Shown here: positions 17,674-25,834 of the stretch, one piece after another
How the letters are laid out: each line of letters starts with the position of its first letter
Position numbering within the stretch: the stretch's first letter is position 1
Assembly (NCBI GenBank): GCA_014656175.1
Contig: BNBX01000013.1
Location: 99,370 to 163,369, forward strand
Direction: 5' to 3'
DNA from: Streptomyces werraensis
GTDB lineage: Bacteria; Actinomycetota; Actinomycetes; Streptomycetales; Streptomycetaceae
Length of the DNA: 64,000 bases
Translations under genes and position numbers: made by a program
The notes under the pieces: generated by a model
What the model was told of the DNA's origin: nothing
Databases searched by the model: none
What the model saw: the letters and a program-made list of their open reading frames with translations, nothing else

Positions 17674-18288
17674 TCAGCTCCCGCCGGTCCCCTCCGCGTC
17701 GGCCAGCAGTCTCCGCAGGTCGGCGCGGGCGCGGGCGACGCGGGAGCGGACCGTGCCGACCGGGCAGCCGGTGCGCGCGGCCACGTCCGCGTACGGCAGC
17801 CCGGCGAGCTGGGTGAGGAGGAACGCCTCCCGCCGCTCGTCCGGCAGCGTGGCCAGCAGGGCGAGCAGGGCCACTCCGTCGTCGAAGCCGGGCAGGCCGC
17901 GCGGCTGGGACCGCTCCACGGCCGCCCGCCAGTCCGGCGCGTCCGAGAGCCGGGGCCGGGTGGCGGCGTACCGGTGGCTGTCGACGACGGCCCGGCGGGC
18001 TATGGCCAGCAGCCACACCCGCGCCGGTGCACGGCCCTCGAAGCGGTGCAGTCCGGCGAGGGCGCGCAGGAAGGTGTCCTGCGCGAGGTCGTCCACAGCC
18101 TGCGGATCGCCGCACAGGTGGGTGACGTAGCGGAGCACGTCGCGGTGCAGGGCGCGGACGAACCGGTCGCCGGCGTCCGCGTCGCCGCTCCGGGCGGCCA
18201 GCGCCCAGGCCGTCGTGGAGGCGTCGGCCGACGCGTCGCGCCCTGTGGGCGTGGGGGCATGGGCACGGGGCAGGGCAGAGGTGATCAC
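17674..18288 (-). CDS. ECF-type RNA polymerase sigma factor
   Basis: A 204-residue group IV sigma factor. Region 2 spans about residues 35-100 with VDDLAQDTFLRALAGL (the -10 recognition/core binding part) and region 4 spans about 145-195 with LPDERREAFLLTQLAGLPYADVA and the helix-turn-helix GCPVGTVRSRVARAR. The GTG start at 18288 has GAAGGA about 6 nt before it. No separate anti-sigma gene is obvious; the His-rich membrane protein gene lies just upstream on the same strand, 175 bp away. It is convergent with the DUF4396 gene, 32 bp apart. Its regulon is not known. Confidence 0.88.
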   Translation of the reverse strand: MITSALPRAHAPTPTGRDASADASTTAWALAARSGDADAGDRFVRALHRDVLRYVTHLCGDPQAVDDLAQDTFLRALAGLHRFEGRAPARVWLLAIARRAVVDSHRYAATRPRLSDAPDWRAAVERSQPRGLPGFDDGVALLALLATLPDERREAFLLTQLAGLPYADVAARTGCPVGTVRSRVARARADLRRLLADAEGTGGS

Positions 18289-18463
18289 CTGATGTCCTTC
18301 TCTGAGTCCGTGGTCCGGAAGCGGGGCAGCGCGCCGCACGCTCCGGTGAGCAGGGGAAACGGCCCTACGGCCACACGGGCGCCCGTGACGGCGCCCCGAA
18401 GGTGTGGGCGTACGGCCGGTGACCCGGGGCGTACGACGGACGTCCCGGGTGGATCAGCTGTCG

Positions 18464-19150
18464 TCAGGCGACAGCGGTCCCCCTGGGCGGACCCCGCGAG
18501 GTGAGCGCGTGGACGAGGAGCCGCAGGGCCGGCCTGCGCTCCGAACGGGGCCGGCGCGGGCGGACCCGGGGGCGTCCGAGGGCGGGCGGAAGCCGCAGCG
18601 GCAGCCGCAGCGGCGCGGTCAGCCGGCCTGCCACAGCCCGCAGGATGCGGAACGCGGCCCGCTCGCCGTGTCCCAGCCACAGGCCGGTGAGCAGCGCGGC
18701 GAGCAGGTGGGCGGCGAGCATCCCGGACGACGCCCCGTCACCGCCGGCGGCCAGGGCAGGGCCCCCGGAGCCCTCCAGGGCCACCGAGCCGTCGAAGCCC
18801 GCGGAACCTTCCGACCCCGCGAGGCCCGTAGCGCCCTCGACCGGCGGATGCCCCGCCCCCGTATGGGCCGCGTGCAGCCCGTGCGCCTCGTGCGCGCGCG
18901 CCGCCCCCAGCGAAAACACCTGGTGCAGCGCCGTCTGCGCGACGACCGCGACCCCGACGACCGCCGGCAGCCCGCGTTCCCGCCCGGCCAGGCACCACCC
19001 GGCCGCGCCCGTCGCGACGGCGCCCGCGCCCAGCGTCCAGCCCGGGACATGGCTGCCGGACATCAGCACGTGGCCCAGGGCGGCGAGCAGCACGCAGACG
19101 GCCGCGAACACCGCGGCCCGTACCGTGCGCACGCCCCACCCTGCCGTCAT
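18464..19150 (-). CDS. His-rich integral membrane protein, unknown function
   Basis: A 228-residue membrane protein. Helices lie at about residues 12-30, 36-52, 60-78 and 140-158. Between the third and fourth is a histidine-rich segment (ARAHEAHGLHAAHTGAGHPP) followed by a Gly/Ser/Ala-rich loop. The C-terminal 60 residues are strongly basic with Pro/Arg repeats and probably cytoplasmic. It is upstream of the ECF sigma gene in the same direction. The His-rich loop suggests metal binding, and it could act as a membrane sensor or anti-sigma partner, though no ZAS-type motif is present. A 6-bp hairpin overlaps its stop. Confidence 0.72.
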   Translation of the reverse strand: MTAGWGVRTVRAAVFAAVCVLLAALGHVLMSGSHVPGWTLGAGAVATGAAGWCLAGRERGLPAVVGVAVVAQTALHQVFSLGAARAHEAHGLHAAHTGAGHPPVEGATGLAGSEGSAGFDGSVALEGSGGPALAAGGDGASSGMLAAHLLAALLTGLWLGHGERAAFRILRAVAGRLTAPLRLPLRLPPALGRPRVRPRRPRSERRPALRLLVHALTSRGPPRGTAVA

Positions 19151-19345
19151 CGCACCTCATCCTGGCACCCGGGCCGGCCCTGCCTCAGGTGAACGGGGAC
19201 ACCGGGCGTACGAGCCCGGCGCACGGATCCACAGGACGCTCAGCGGCGAGCTCGCCGGCAGGTGACCGGACGGCGCGGGGCCGCCCCGGGAACCGGTCAG
19301 TTTCCGAGAAGCGCCGACGGCCGGGGCGACCCTACCGTCGACGGC

Positions 19346-19975
19346 ATGAACTCCATCGACTCCGTCACGCTGGAGGTGGCCGACCCCACGGCCGCCGCAC
19401 GCTTCTACTCCGACGCCTTCGGCCTGGACCGGGAGCGGGTGCGCCTGCGCCCGTCCGACGAGCCCACGAGCGGCTTCCGCGGCTTCACCCTGTCGCTGGT
19501 CCTGTCCCAGCCCGGTGACGTCGACGCGTTGCACCGCGCCGCCCTCGACGCGGGCGCCAGCCGGCTGAAGCCCGCCGAGAAGTCACTCTGGGGCTACGGC
19601 GGCGTCGTCCAGGCGCCCGACGGCACGATCTGGCAGCTGGTGACCTCGACGAAGAAGAACACCGGCCCGGTCACCCGGACGATCGACGAGATCGTGCTGC
19701 TGCTCGGCGTCGAGGACGTGAAAGCCTCCAAGCAGTTCTACGTCGAGCGCGGGCTCACCGTCGGAAAGAGCTTCGGCGGCAAGTACGTCGAGTTCGCGGG
19801 CGACCCCGGCAGCATCAAGCTGTCGCTGTACAAGCGCAAGGCGCTGGGGAAGGTCGCGGGCGTGTCCACCGAGGGCGGCGGCTCCCACCGCATCGCCCTC
19901 ACCAGCCCCGTGGGCCCCTTCACCGACCCCGACGGCTTCGTCTGCGAGGCGCCGGAGCGCAAGCCGGACGAGTGA
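19346..19975 (+). CDS. VOC (glyoxalase/bleomycin-resistance) family protein
   Basis: A 209-residue protein with two vicinal-oxygen-chelate repeats. The first begins SVTLEVADPTAAARFYSDAFGL and ends APDGTIWQLV; the second begins IDEIVLLLGVEDVKASKQFYVERGL and ends TDPDGFVCEAP. Such proteins include dioxygenases, glyoxalases and drug-binding proteins. Several metal-ligand positions of canonical members look substituted, so catalysis is unsure. The ATG at 19346 has no ribosome site; TACCGT lies 10-15 nt upstream and would place transcription start at or near the ATG, which suggests a leaderless message (inference). Confidence 0.82.
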   Translation: MNSIDSVTLEVADPTAAARFYSDAFGLDRERVRLRPSDEPTSGFRGFTLSLVLSQPGDVDALHRAALDAGASRLKPAEKSLWGYGGVVQAPDGTIWQLVTSTKKNTGPVTRTIDEIVLLLGVEDVKASKQFYVERGLTVGKSFGGKYVEFAGDPGSIKLSLYKRKALGKVAGVSTEGGGSHRIALTSPVGPFTDPDGFVCEAPERKPDE

Positions 19976-19999
19976 GACGCCGCTGCCCGGAGGGACGGG

Positions 20000-20707
20000 T
20001 CACTCCAGTACGTGCCGCAGGTAGGCCGTCGGGTCGGCGAGGTAGCGGCGCCAGTGGTCGACCAGGGCGAGGTCCTGCCAGGCGGTGCGCCGGATGCCGT
20101 GGTCGCCGACCTCGACGACGTCCGCACCCGGCAGGGCGGTCAGCAGGGGGGAGTGGGTGGCGCACACCACCTGCGCGCCGGCCCGCGTCAGCCGGTCGAT
20201 GTGGCCGAGCAGTTCCAGGCACGAGGAGAAGGACAGGGCCGCCTCGGGCTCGTCCATGACATACAGGCCGGGGCGCAGGAACTTGTCGCGGAACGCCGCG
20301 AGGAAGCCCTCGCCGTGACTGCGCTCGTCCGGCGCGAGGCCCTCCCGGCCGAGGGCGTCCAGGGCGGTCTCGGCGCGCAGGAAGAAGCCCTGGCGGGCGG
20401 ACCAGGAGGCGAGCATGCGGCGGCCGCGGGGCGCGGCGTCGAAGCGGATGTGCTCTCCCAGCACCGAGTTGGTGCGTGGGCTCGCGTACCGCCACTCGTG
20501 CGAGCCGCCCCACGGGTCCAGGCCGAAACCCTCGGCGAGCGCCTCGACCAGGGTCGACTTGCCGGAGCCGTTCTCCCCGACGACGAACGTCACCGGGGCG
20601 GTGAACCGCAGACCGCCGTCGAGAAGCGCGCGGACGCACGGGACCGACCAGGGCCACTCCCCCGCGTCGTACGCACCCCTATGGGCGTACACACGTTCGA
20701 TGATCAC
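20000..20707 (-). CDS. AAA/ABC-type ATPase (DUF2813/RecF-like)
   Basis: A 235-residue single-domain ATPase of the ABC/AAA-15-21 class, without membrane segments. Walker A is VVGENGSGKSTLVE (about residue 42), Walker B is GLYVMDEPEAALSF, and a switch His appears in VVCATHSPLLTAL. The ABC signature is poorly conserved. This pattern fits the small predicted ATP-binding proteins related to RecF/SMC, not a transporter subunit. The GTG start at 20707 gives ATC-ATC codons after it. It is 41 bp downstream from the M20 peptidase stop region but in the same direction; no partner nuclease is visible. Confidence 0.82.
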   Translation of the reverse strand: MIIERVYAHRGAYDAGEWPWSVPCVRALLDGGLRFTAPVTFVVGENGSGKSTLVEALAEGFGLDPWGGSHEWRYASPRTNSVLGEHIRFDAAPRGRRMLASWSARQGFFLRAETALDALGREGLAPDERSHGEGFLAAFRDKFLRPGLYVMDEPEAALSFSSCLELLGHIDRLTRAGAQVVCATHSPLLTALPGADVVEVGDHGIRRTAWQDLALVDHWRRYLADPTAYLRHVLE

Positions 20708-20748
20708 GGGACGAGTCTACGGGGCGGCCCGGCGGGCAGCCCGCCCGC

Positions 20749-22014
20749 TCACTTGGTGCCCACCGTCCGCAGCACCGTCAGCACCAGGGTCCGCGCCGTC
20801 TCCACCACCTCCCGCACGCTCACGTGCTCCCGCTCGCTGTGCGCCACCGCGATGTCGCCCGGGCCGTACTGCAGGGCCGGTATCCCCGCGCCGGTGTAGT
20901 GCCGCAGGTCGCTGCCGTACGTCGCCCCGCGCCGCCGGGGCACGCCCCCGCCCGTCGCGTCGGCGTGCGCGGCGCCGACCGCGTCCGCGAGGGGGTGCCC
21001 CTCGGGCAGCATGCCGCTCGCGAACTGCCCGCCCGGCCAGGTCACCGTCGCCGGGTGGTCGCGCAGCCAGGGGTCCGCGGCGCACGCCTCGGCCACGCAC
21101 CGCTCCAGCGCGGCGCGCGCCCGGGCCGGGTCCTCGCCGAGCCGTACGCCGAACCTGCCCTCCGCGACCAGCAGGTCCGGCACACTGCTGGCCCAGTCCC
21201 CCGCCCGCAGCGTGCCCACCGACAGGCCGTACGGGACCGGGTACTCCGCGAGCAGCGGGTCCGGGTCCCGGTTCCGCTCCTCCTCCAGCGCGGCCAGCGC
21301 CCGGTGCAGCGGCAGGTAGGCGTCGACCGCGCTGACGCCCTGCTCCCGGGAGCTGCCGTGCGCGGCCTTTCCCGGCACGGCGATCCGGAACGTCAGCGCG
21401 CCCGCGTTGGCGGTGATCAGGGTGGAGGCGGTGGGTTCGGCGATGACGCACGCGTCGCCGGTGTGACCGCGCCGCAGCGTGCCGAACGCGCCGAGGCCGC
21501 CGTCCTCCTCGCCGACGACGAAGTGCACGGCGACCCGGCCGCGCAGCCGGATCCCGGCCGCCCGTATCGCGGCGAGCGCGGCGAGGTGCGCCGCCAGACC
21601 GGCCTTCATGTCGCACGCCCCGCGCCCGTGCACCAGGTCCCCTGTCGCCCGCGGCACGAACGGGTCCCCGTCCCACGCGGCCAGGTCCCCCGGCGGTACG
21701 ACGTCGACGTGGCCCTGGAGGATCAGCGTCGGCCCGTCGCCCCCGTCGGGCGTCGTCCCGACCAGCCCCCACGCCTCCTCGCGCGGCGCCTCCGTGCCGG
21801 GGAAGTCCGGGTCGGCGCGCAGCGCGGGCAGGTCCATCGACCACAGGTCGACGTCCAGTCCCAGCCACTCAAGCCGCCCGGCGAGCTGGTGCTGCAGCTC
21901 CGATTCGGCGGCGCTCCCCGTGACGCTCGGCACGGAGATCAGCTCCATCAGTGTCCGCGCGGTCGCCGCAGCGTCCACCGCGGCCAGCGCGGCACTCTCG
22001 TCATCGCTCAGCAT
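20749..22014 (-). CDS. M20-family metallopeptidase (ArgE/DapE-like)
   Basis: A 421-residue zinc peptidase of the ArgE/DapE/ACY1/CPG2 family. The first metal His is in LQGHVDVVPPGD, the bridging Asp in HGRGACDMKAG, and the catalytic Glu pair in VVGEEDGG; a late His occurs in SEREHVS. A dimerisation (lid) domain occupies about residues 215-330. Likely substrates are N-acyl amino acids or small peptides. The ATG start at 22014 has GAGGGGAGGGG upstream. The gene follows a long non-coding spacer. Confidence 0.87.
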   Translation of the reverse strand: MLSDDESAALAAVDAAATARTLMELISVPSVTGSAAESELQHQLAGRLEWLGLDVDLWSMDLPALRADPDFPGTEAPREEAWGLVGTTPDGGDGPTLILQGHVDVVPPGDLAAWDGDPFVPRATGDLVHGRGACDMKAGLAAHLAALAAIRAAGIRLRGRVAVHFVVGEEDGGLGAFGTLRRGHTGDACVIAEPTASTLITANAGALTFRIAVPGKAAHGSSREQGVSAVDAYLPLHRALAALEEERNRDPDPLLAEYPVPYGLSVGTLRAGDWASSVPDLLVAEGRFGVRLGEDPARARAALERCVAEACAADPWLRDHPATVTWPGGQFASGMLPEGHPLADAVGAAHADATGGGVPRRRGATYGSDLRHYTGAGIPALQYGPGDIAVAHSEREHVSVREVVETARTLVLTVLRTVGTK

Positions 22015-22623
22015 GAGAACCCCTCCCCTCACCGGGGCCGGCCCGACACGGCCCCCCATGCATCCTGCGCAGCACGCGGCGGGTGTACGCCTCCGAGGCG
22101 CGGCCCGGCAGGGAGTGCTCCCTGTCCTGCCGGAAGCGCCGGTCCCCTCCTCACCGGAGGCCGGACGTCAGACCGCCGGCCGGCCCCGGCCAGTACTCCG
22201 TCCCGGCAGGCGAATGCCCGGCCCTGGCCCGCCGGACCCCGGCCCGACCTCGCCGCCCGGGACGAACCCGCCACCGGCCCGGTACGCGGGCGGGTGCCCG
22301 GCCTCCCAAGGGCGGGGAGGACCCCTCCGGACCGGGCACGGCCCCGGACGGTCCCGCACCTCGCCGCAAGCGGAGACCCCTCATCCCGGCCGGGCACCGC
22401 CCCCGCGCACGGGCGACCTCGTGCGCCCGACCGCACGCCCGGCCCCGGTCCGACCTCGCCACGACCGGAAGCCCCGCCCGGCCCCCACACCACCCCGGAC
22501 GTCCCCCGGCCCCGCACCACGCCGCAAGCGGAACCCCCCCCACCTCCCGGCCGGGCACCGCCCAGACCTTCACGGGAACTACGTGCGCCCCGCCGGAGCC
22601 GGTCGGCAGTGGCCGCGCAGCGG
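22015..22623. repeat. Non-coding GC-rich spacer with two diverged repeat copies
   Basis: About 600 bp with no reading frame that has normal codon bias. Two imperfect copies of a unit of about 160 bp are present: CGCCGCAAGCGGA occurs at 22362-22374 and 22520-22532, and an 18-bp CCCGGCCGGGCACCGCCC block at 22385-22402 and 22546-22563, with similar flanking GGCCCCGGYCCGACCTCGCC. It lies downstream of the sensor kinase gene and upstream of the peptidase gene, both on the minus strand. Confidence 0.6.
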
Positions 22624-24069
22624 TTACGGCTCCCGCCGTTCCTCCGTCGCCCCCGCCACCGTGAAGCCCGTGACCGTGCCGCCGCCCTCCCGGTGGAACG
22701 CGTAGGGAGCTCCGCCGTGGGCGAGGGCGACTTCGCGGACGATCGAGAGGCCCAGGCCCGAACCCGGCAGGGCGCGCGCGTCGGCGGCCCGGTAGAAGCG
22801 GTCGAAGACGCGGGTCAGGTCGTCGTCGGCGATGCCGGGACCCCGGTCGCGGACCTCCACCCGTACCGTGCCCGGGCGGGCCGGACCCGCCACGTGGATC
22901 TCCACGGGCGCCCGGCCCTCGCGGTCGAACTTGACCGCGTTCTCCACCAGGTTGGACAGCGCCCGGGTGAGCATCCCGGGTCGACCGTGGGTCGTGGTGT
23001 CCCCGCCGGCGTGGACCTGGATCTCGCGTCCCGTGCGCCGCCGGGCGAGGCCCGCCACCTCCTCGGCGACGTCCGCGAGGTCGATCCGCTGAGGCGGTTC
23101 CGTGTCGGACTGCCCGGCCGCCAGGTCGACCAGCTCGTTGACCAGGTCGGTCAGCTCCCGTGCCTCCTGCGCGAGGTCGGTCACCAGCTCCTCGCGGCTG
23201 TCGGGCGGGAACTCGTCGATACGGCGCAGCATCGAGATGTTGGTGCGCAGCGAGGTGAGCGGGGTGCGCAGTTCGTGCCCCGCGTCCTGGACCAGCCGGC
23301 GCTGGTCCTCCTCGGACTGGGCGAGCCGGCCCAGCATCCGGTCGAAGGCGCGGCCGAGGCGCCCCACCTCGTCGTAGCCGGCGACCGGCACCTGGATGCC
23401 GAGGCGACGCGTGCGGGCGACGGCCTCGGCGGTGTCGGTGAGCACCACCAGCCGGCGGGTGATCCGCCGGGCCAGCCACCAGCCGAACAGCCCTGCGGCG
23501 ACCACCACGGCCGCCATGAGCAGGAACGTGCGCCGCTGCAGTGCCCGCAGCAGGTCCTCCGTGTTGCTGAACTCCTGCGCGACCTGCACCGCGCCCCGGC
23601 TGCCGCCCAGGGAGACGGTCGCCACCCGGTAGACGTCGTCGCCGACGTCCACCCCGGCGTGCACGACGACCCGCCCCGCCGTGGCGGCGCCGGCGATCCG
23701 GCGGTCGTCGTCCTCCACGGGCAGCCCGGGGCTGCCGGGGTCGACGACCCCGCCGTCCGGCCCGAGCACCTGCACGTCGGTGCGGGCCGGGCGCACCAGG
23801 TCGTGTCCGGGCGCGGCGGAGGAGAAGTCGTGCGGTGACATCCGGTTCCGCCGGACCTCCGCTCTCAGGTCCTGCACCACCTCGTCGAAGACGGACTGCT
23901 GGTCCACGCGCACCAGCCGTGCGGCCGCGTTGTACGACAGGAAGCCGACCAGCAGCGTCACGGTGGCGGTGACCGCCGCGAACGCCACCGCGAAGGTGGT
24001 GCCCAGCGACAGCAGCCGCATCCGGTGACGCGGGACCGACTGCCCGTGCGCGCCGCCGCCGGCCGCCAC
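22624..24069 (-). CDS. Sensor histidine kinase
   Basis: A 481-residue two-component sensor. A first transmembrane helix (about 22-46) is followed by an extracytoplasmic domain (about 47-180), a second helix (about 183-203), a HAMP region, the dimerisation H-box DAGHELRTPLTSL (His about residue 262), and an ATPase domain with NLVENAVKF, RDRGPGI and GSGLGLSIV. It phosphorylates the response regulator encoded directly upstream: the regulator's TGA is followed at once by this GTG start (24069). The architecture is like MprB/TcrY-type actinobacterial sensors; the signal is unknown. Confidence 0.92.
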   Translation of the reverse strand: MAAGGGAHGQSVPRHRMRLLSLGTTFAVAFAAVTATVTLLVGFLSYNAAARLVRVDQQSVFDEVVQDLRAEVRRNRMSPHDFSSAAPGHDLVRPARTDVQVLGPDGGVVDPGSPGLPVEDDDRRIAGAATAGRVVVHAGVDVGDDVYRVATVSLGGSRGAVQVAQEFSNTEDLLRALQRRTFLLMAAVVVAAGLFGWWLARRITRRLVVLTDTAEAVARTRRLGIQVPVAGYDEVGRLGRAFDRMLGRLAQSEEDQRRLVQDAGHELRTPLTSLRTNISMLRRIDEFPPDSREELVTDLAQEARELTDLVNELVDLAAGQSDTEPPQRIDLADVAEEVAGLARRRTGREIQVHAGGDTTTHGRPGMLTRALSNLVENAVKFDREGRAPVEIHVAGPARPGTVRVEVRDRGPGIADDDLTRVFDRFYRAADARALPGSGLGLSIVREVALAHGGAPYAFHREGGGTVTGFTVAGATEERREP

Positions 24070-24798
24070 TCAGCCCTCCCGCAGCACGTAACCCACCCCG
24101 CGCACCGTGTGGATGAGCTGCGGGGCGCCGGGCTCGTCGAGCTTGCGGCGCAGGTAGCCGACGTAGACGGCGAGGTTCTTGGAGCCGGGGCCGAAGTCGT
24201 AGCCCCAGATGCGGTCGTAGATGGTGGAGTGCTCGAGGACCACGCCGGCGTTGCGGATGAGCAGTTCCAGCAGCTCGAACTCGGTGCGGGTGAGCTCCAG
24301 TTCGCGGTCGCCGCGCCAGGCCCGGCGGGCCTGCGGGTCCATGCGGAGCCCGGCCGCCTCCAGCAGGCGTCCGGACGGCGCGGGCGCCCCGGCCTCCTGG
24401 GCGGCGGCCGGCTCGGACTCGGTGGGCGCGGGGGCCGCGCGGCGCAGAAGGGCGCGGAGCCGGGCGAAGACCTCCTCGACGTCGAAGGGCTTCAGGACGT
24501 AGTCGTCGGCGCCCGCGTCGAGCCCGGCGATGCGGTCGGCGGTCTCCACCAGCGCGGTCAGTATCAGCACCGGGGTGCGGTCGCCTTCGGCGCGCAGCAC
24601 CCGGCACACCTGGAGTCCGTCGATGCCGGGCATCATCACGTCGAGCACCAGCACGTCGGGCCGGCTGCGGTGGGCCTGCGCGAGGGCCTCGACGCCGTCG
24701 GCGACGGCCGTGACGCGGTAGCCCTCCAGGGTCAGCGCGCGCTCCAGCGCGTTGCGGATGGCGCGGTCGTCTTCGGCGAGCAGAACGGTGTGCGGCAC
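24070..24798 (-). CDS. OmpR-family response regulator
   Basis: A 242-residue regulator. The receiver domain (1-120) has the acidic pocket AEDD, phosphoacceptor Asp in LVLDVMMPGIDG (about residue 53), Thr in LILTAL and Lys in VLKPFD. A Pro/Ala-rich linker of about 25 residues, longer than usual, joins it to an OmpR winged-helix domain ending IHTVRGVGYVLREG. GTG start at 24798. It forms an operon with the sensor kinase that follows without a gap. Confidence 0.93.
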   Translation of the reverse strand: MPHTVLLAEDDRAIRNALERALTLEGYRVTAVADGVEALAQAHRSRPDVLVLDVMMPGIDGLQVCRVLRAEGDRTPVLILTALVETADRIAGLDAGADDYVLKPFDVEEVFARLRALLRRAAPAPTESEPAAAQEAGAPAPSGRLLEAAGLRMDPQARRAWRGDRELELTRTEFELLELLIRNAGVVLEHSTIYDRIWGYDFGPGSKNLAVYVGYLRRKLDEPGAPQLIHTVRGVGYVLREG

Positions 24799-24871
24799 CC
24801 GCCCAGTGTGCCAAGCCGCCGGGGCCGGCCGGTCCCGGCGGCCGTCCGGGCCCCCGCTTCTTACCGCGGTC

Positions 24872-25834
24872 TCACCCGCCAGGGCGCAGCGCGGCGAGCC
24901 GTTCCTCGAAGGGGGTCACGTTCTCGAACGTGTCCTTCTTCGGGAGCGGGGCGCCCCCGGGCGTCCCGCGCCGGTGCGCGGCCACGGGGTACCGGCCCGC
25001 GCTGTCGCCGGGCGCGTTCCCGGGCCCGGGCGAGGGCTGTCCGTCCGCGGCCCCAGGCGACGGGTGACCGTCGGGACCCGGCCCGCTGCCTGCGGGGCCG
25101 CCGCCCTGCGAGGGGCCCGGGCCACCGTGCACGGGTACGGCCGCCGGTCCCGGCGACGGGAGACCGTCCGGAGCCGAGCCGCGGACCGGAGCGGCGGCCT
25201 GCCGGAGTGCCGGGCCGCCCGGGACGGCCTCCGCGCCGGTCAGGGGCGGCGGGACGTCCCGCGGGCCGGGAACGCCGGCCGGAGCCGCCTGCCGAGGCAC
25301 GGCTCCCGCGCCCGCCGCCCAGGCGACCAGTTCCCTCGCCGCCCGCCCGATGCGGGCGTCCAGCCCTTCCGCGCCCCAGTCCTCCGACGCCGCGTAGACG
25401 CCCGTCGGGACGACGACCGCGCGGAGGTAGGAGAAGAGGGGGCGGAGCGCGTGGTCCAGGACCAGGGAGTGCCGCGCGCTGCCGCCCGTCGCCGCGACCA
25501 GCACCGGCGTGCCGGTCAGGGCCTCCGGGTCGGTGGAGCTCAGCGCGTCGAAGAACGACTTGAACAGCCCGCTGTACGACGCCGAGAACACCGGCGTGAC
25601 GACGATCAGCCCGTCCGCCCCGCTCACCGCGTCGAACGCCTCCGACAGCGCGGGGCCGGGGAAGCCGTTGGTGAAGGTGTGCGCGATCTCCACGGCGAGG
25701 TCCCGCAGCTCGACCACCCGGACGTCGCCGGGCTCCGCGCCGGACGCGGCGACCGCGGCCGAGGCGAGCCGGTCGCCCAGCAGCCGCGTGGACGACGGCA
25801 CGCTCAGCCCGGCCGACACGACGACGATCCTCAT
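24872..25834 (-). CDS. NADPH-dependent FMN reductase with low-complexity insert
   Basis: A 320-residue flavodoxin-fold reductase. Residues 1-176 are the catalytic core (VVVSAGLSVPSSTRLLGDRL; TPVFSASYSGLFKSFFDAL; VAATGGSARHSL), which resembles CE1759-type FMN reductases. Residues about 177-297 are a Pro/Gly/Ala-rich stretch, and the last 23 residues return to a conserved-looking tail (FENVTPFEERLAALRPGG). Its ATG at 25834 overlaps the stop of the LLM monooxygenase in ATGA, so it most likely supplies reduced FMN to that enzyme. The insert makes it about 100 residues longer than usual and is probably a disordered linker. Confidence 0.87.
   Translation of the reverse strand: MRIVVVSAGLSVPSSTRLLGDRLASAAVAASGAEPGDVRVVELRDLAVEIAHTFTNGFPGPALSEAFDAVSGADGLIVVTPVFSASYSGLFKSFFDALSSTDPEALTGTPVLVAATGGSARHSLVLDHALRPLFSYLRAVVVPTGVYAASEDWGAEGLDARIGRAARELVAWAAGAGAVPRQAAPAGVPGPRDVPPPLTGAEAVPGGPALRQAAAPVRGSAPDGLPSPGPAAVPVHGGPGPSQGGGPAGSGPGPDGHPSPGAADGQPSPGPGNAPGDSAGRYPVAAHRRGTPGGAPLPKKDTFENVTPFEERLAALRPGG

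Noticed and set aside
18458..18476. Regulatory RNA element at the end of the His-rich membrane gene
   Set aside because: The CTGTCG/CGACAG stem is short and overlaps a stop codon; a weak terminator is the simpler reading.
22029..22520. 163-codon minus-strand open frame in the GC-rich spacer
   Set aside because: Composition is almost only Gly/Arg/Pro/Ala and there is no codon bias or ribosome site; long open frames are common by chance at this GC content.
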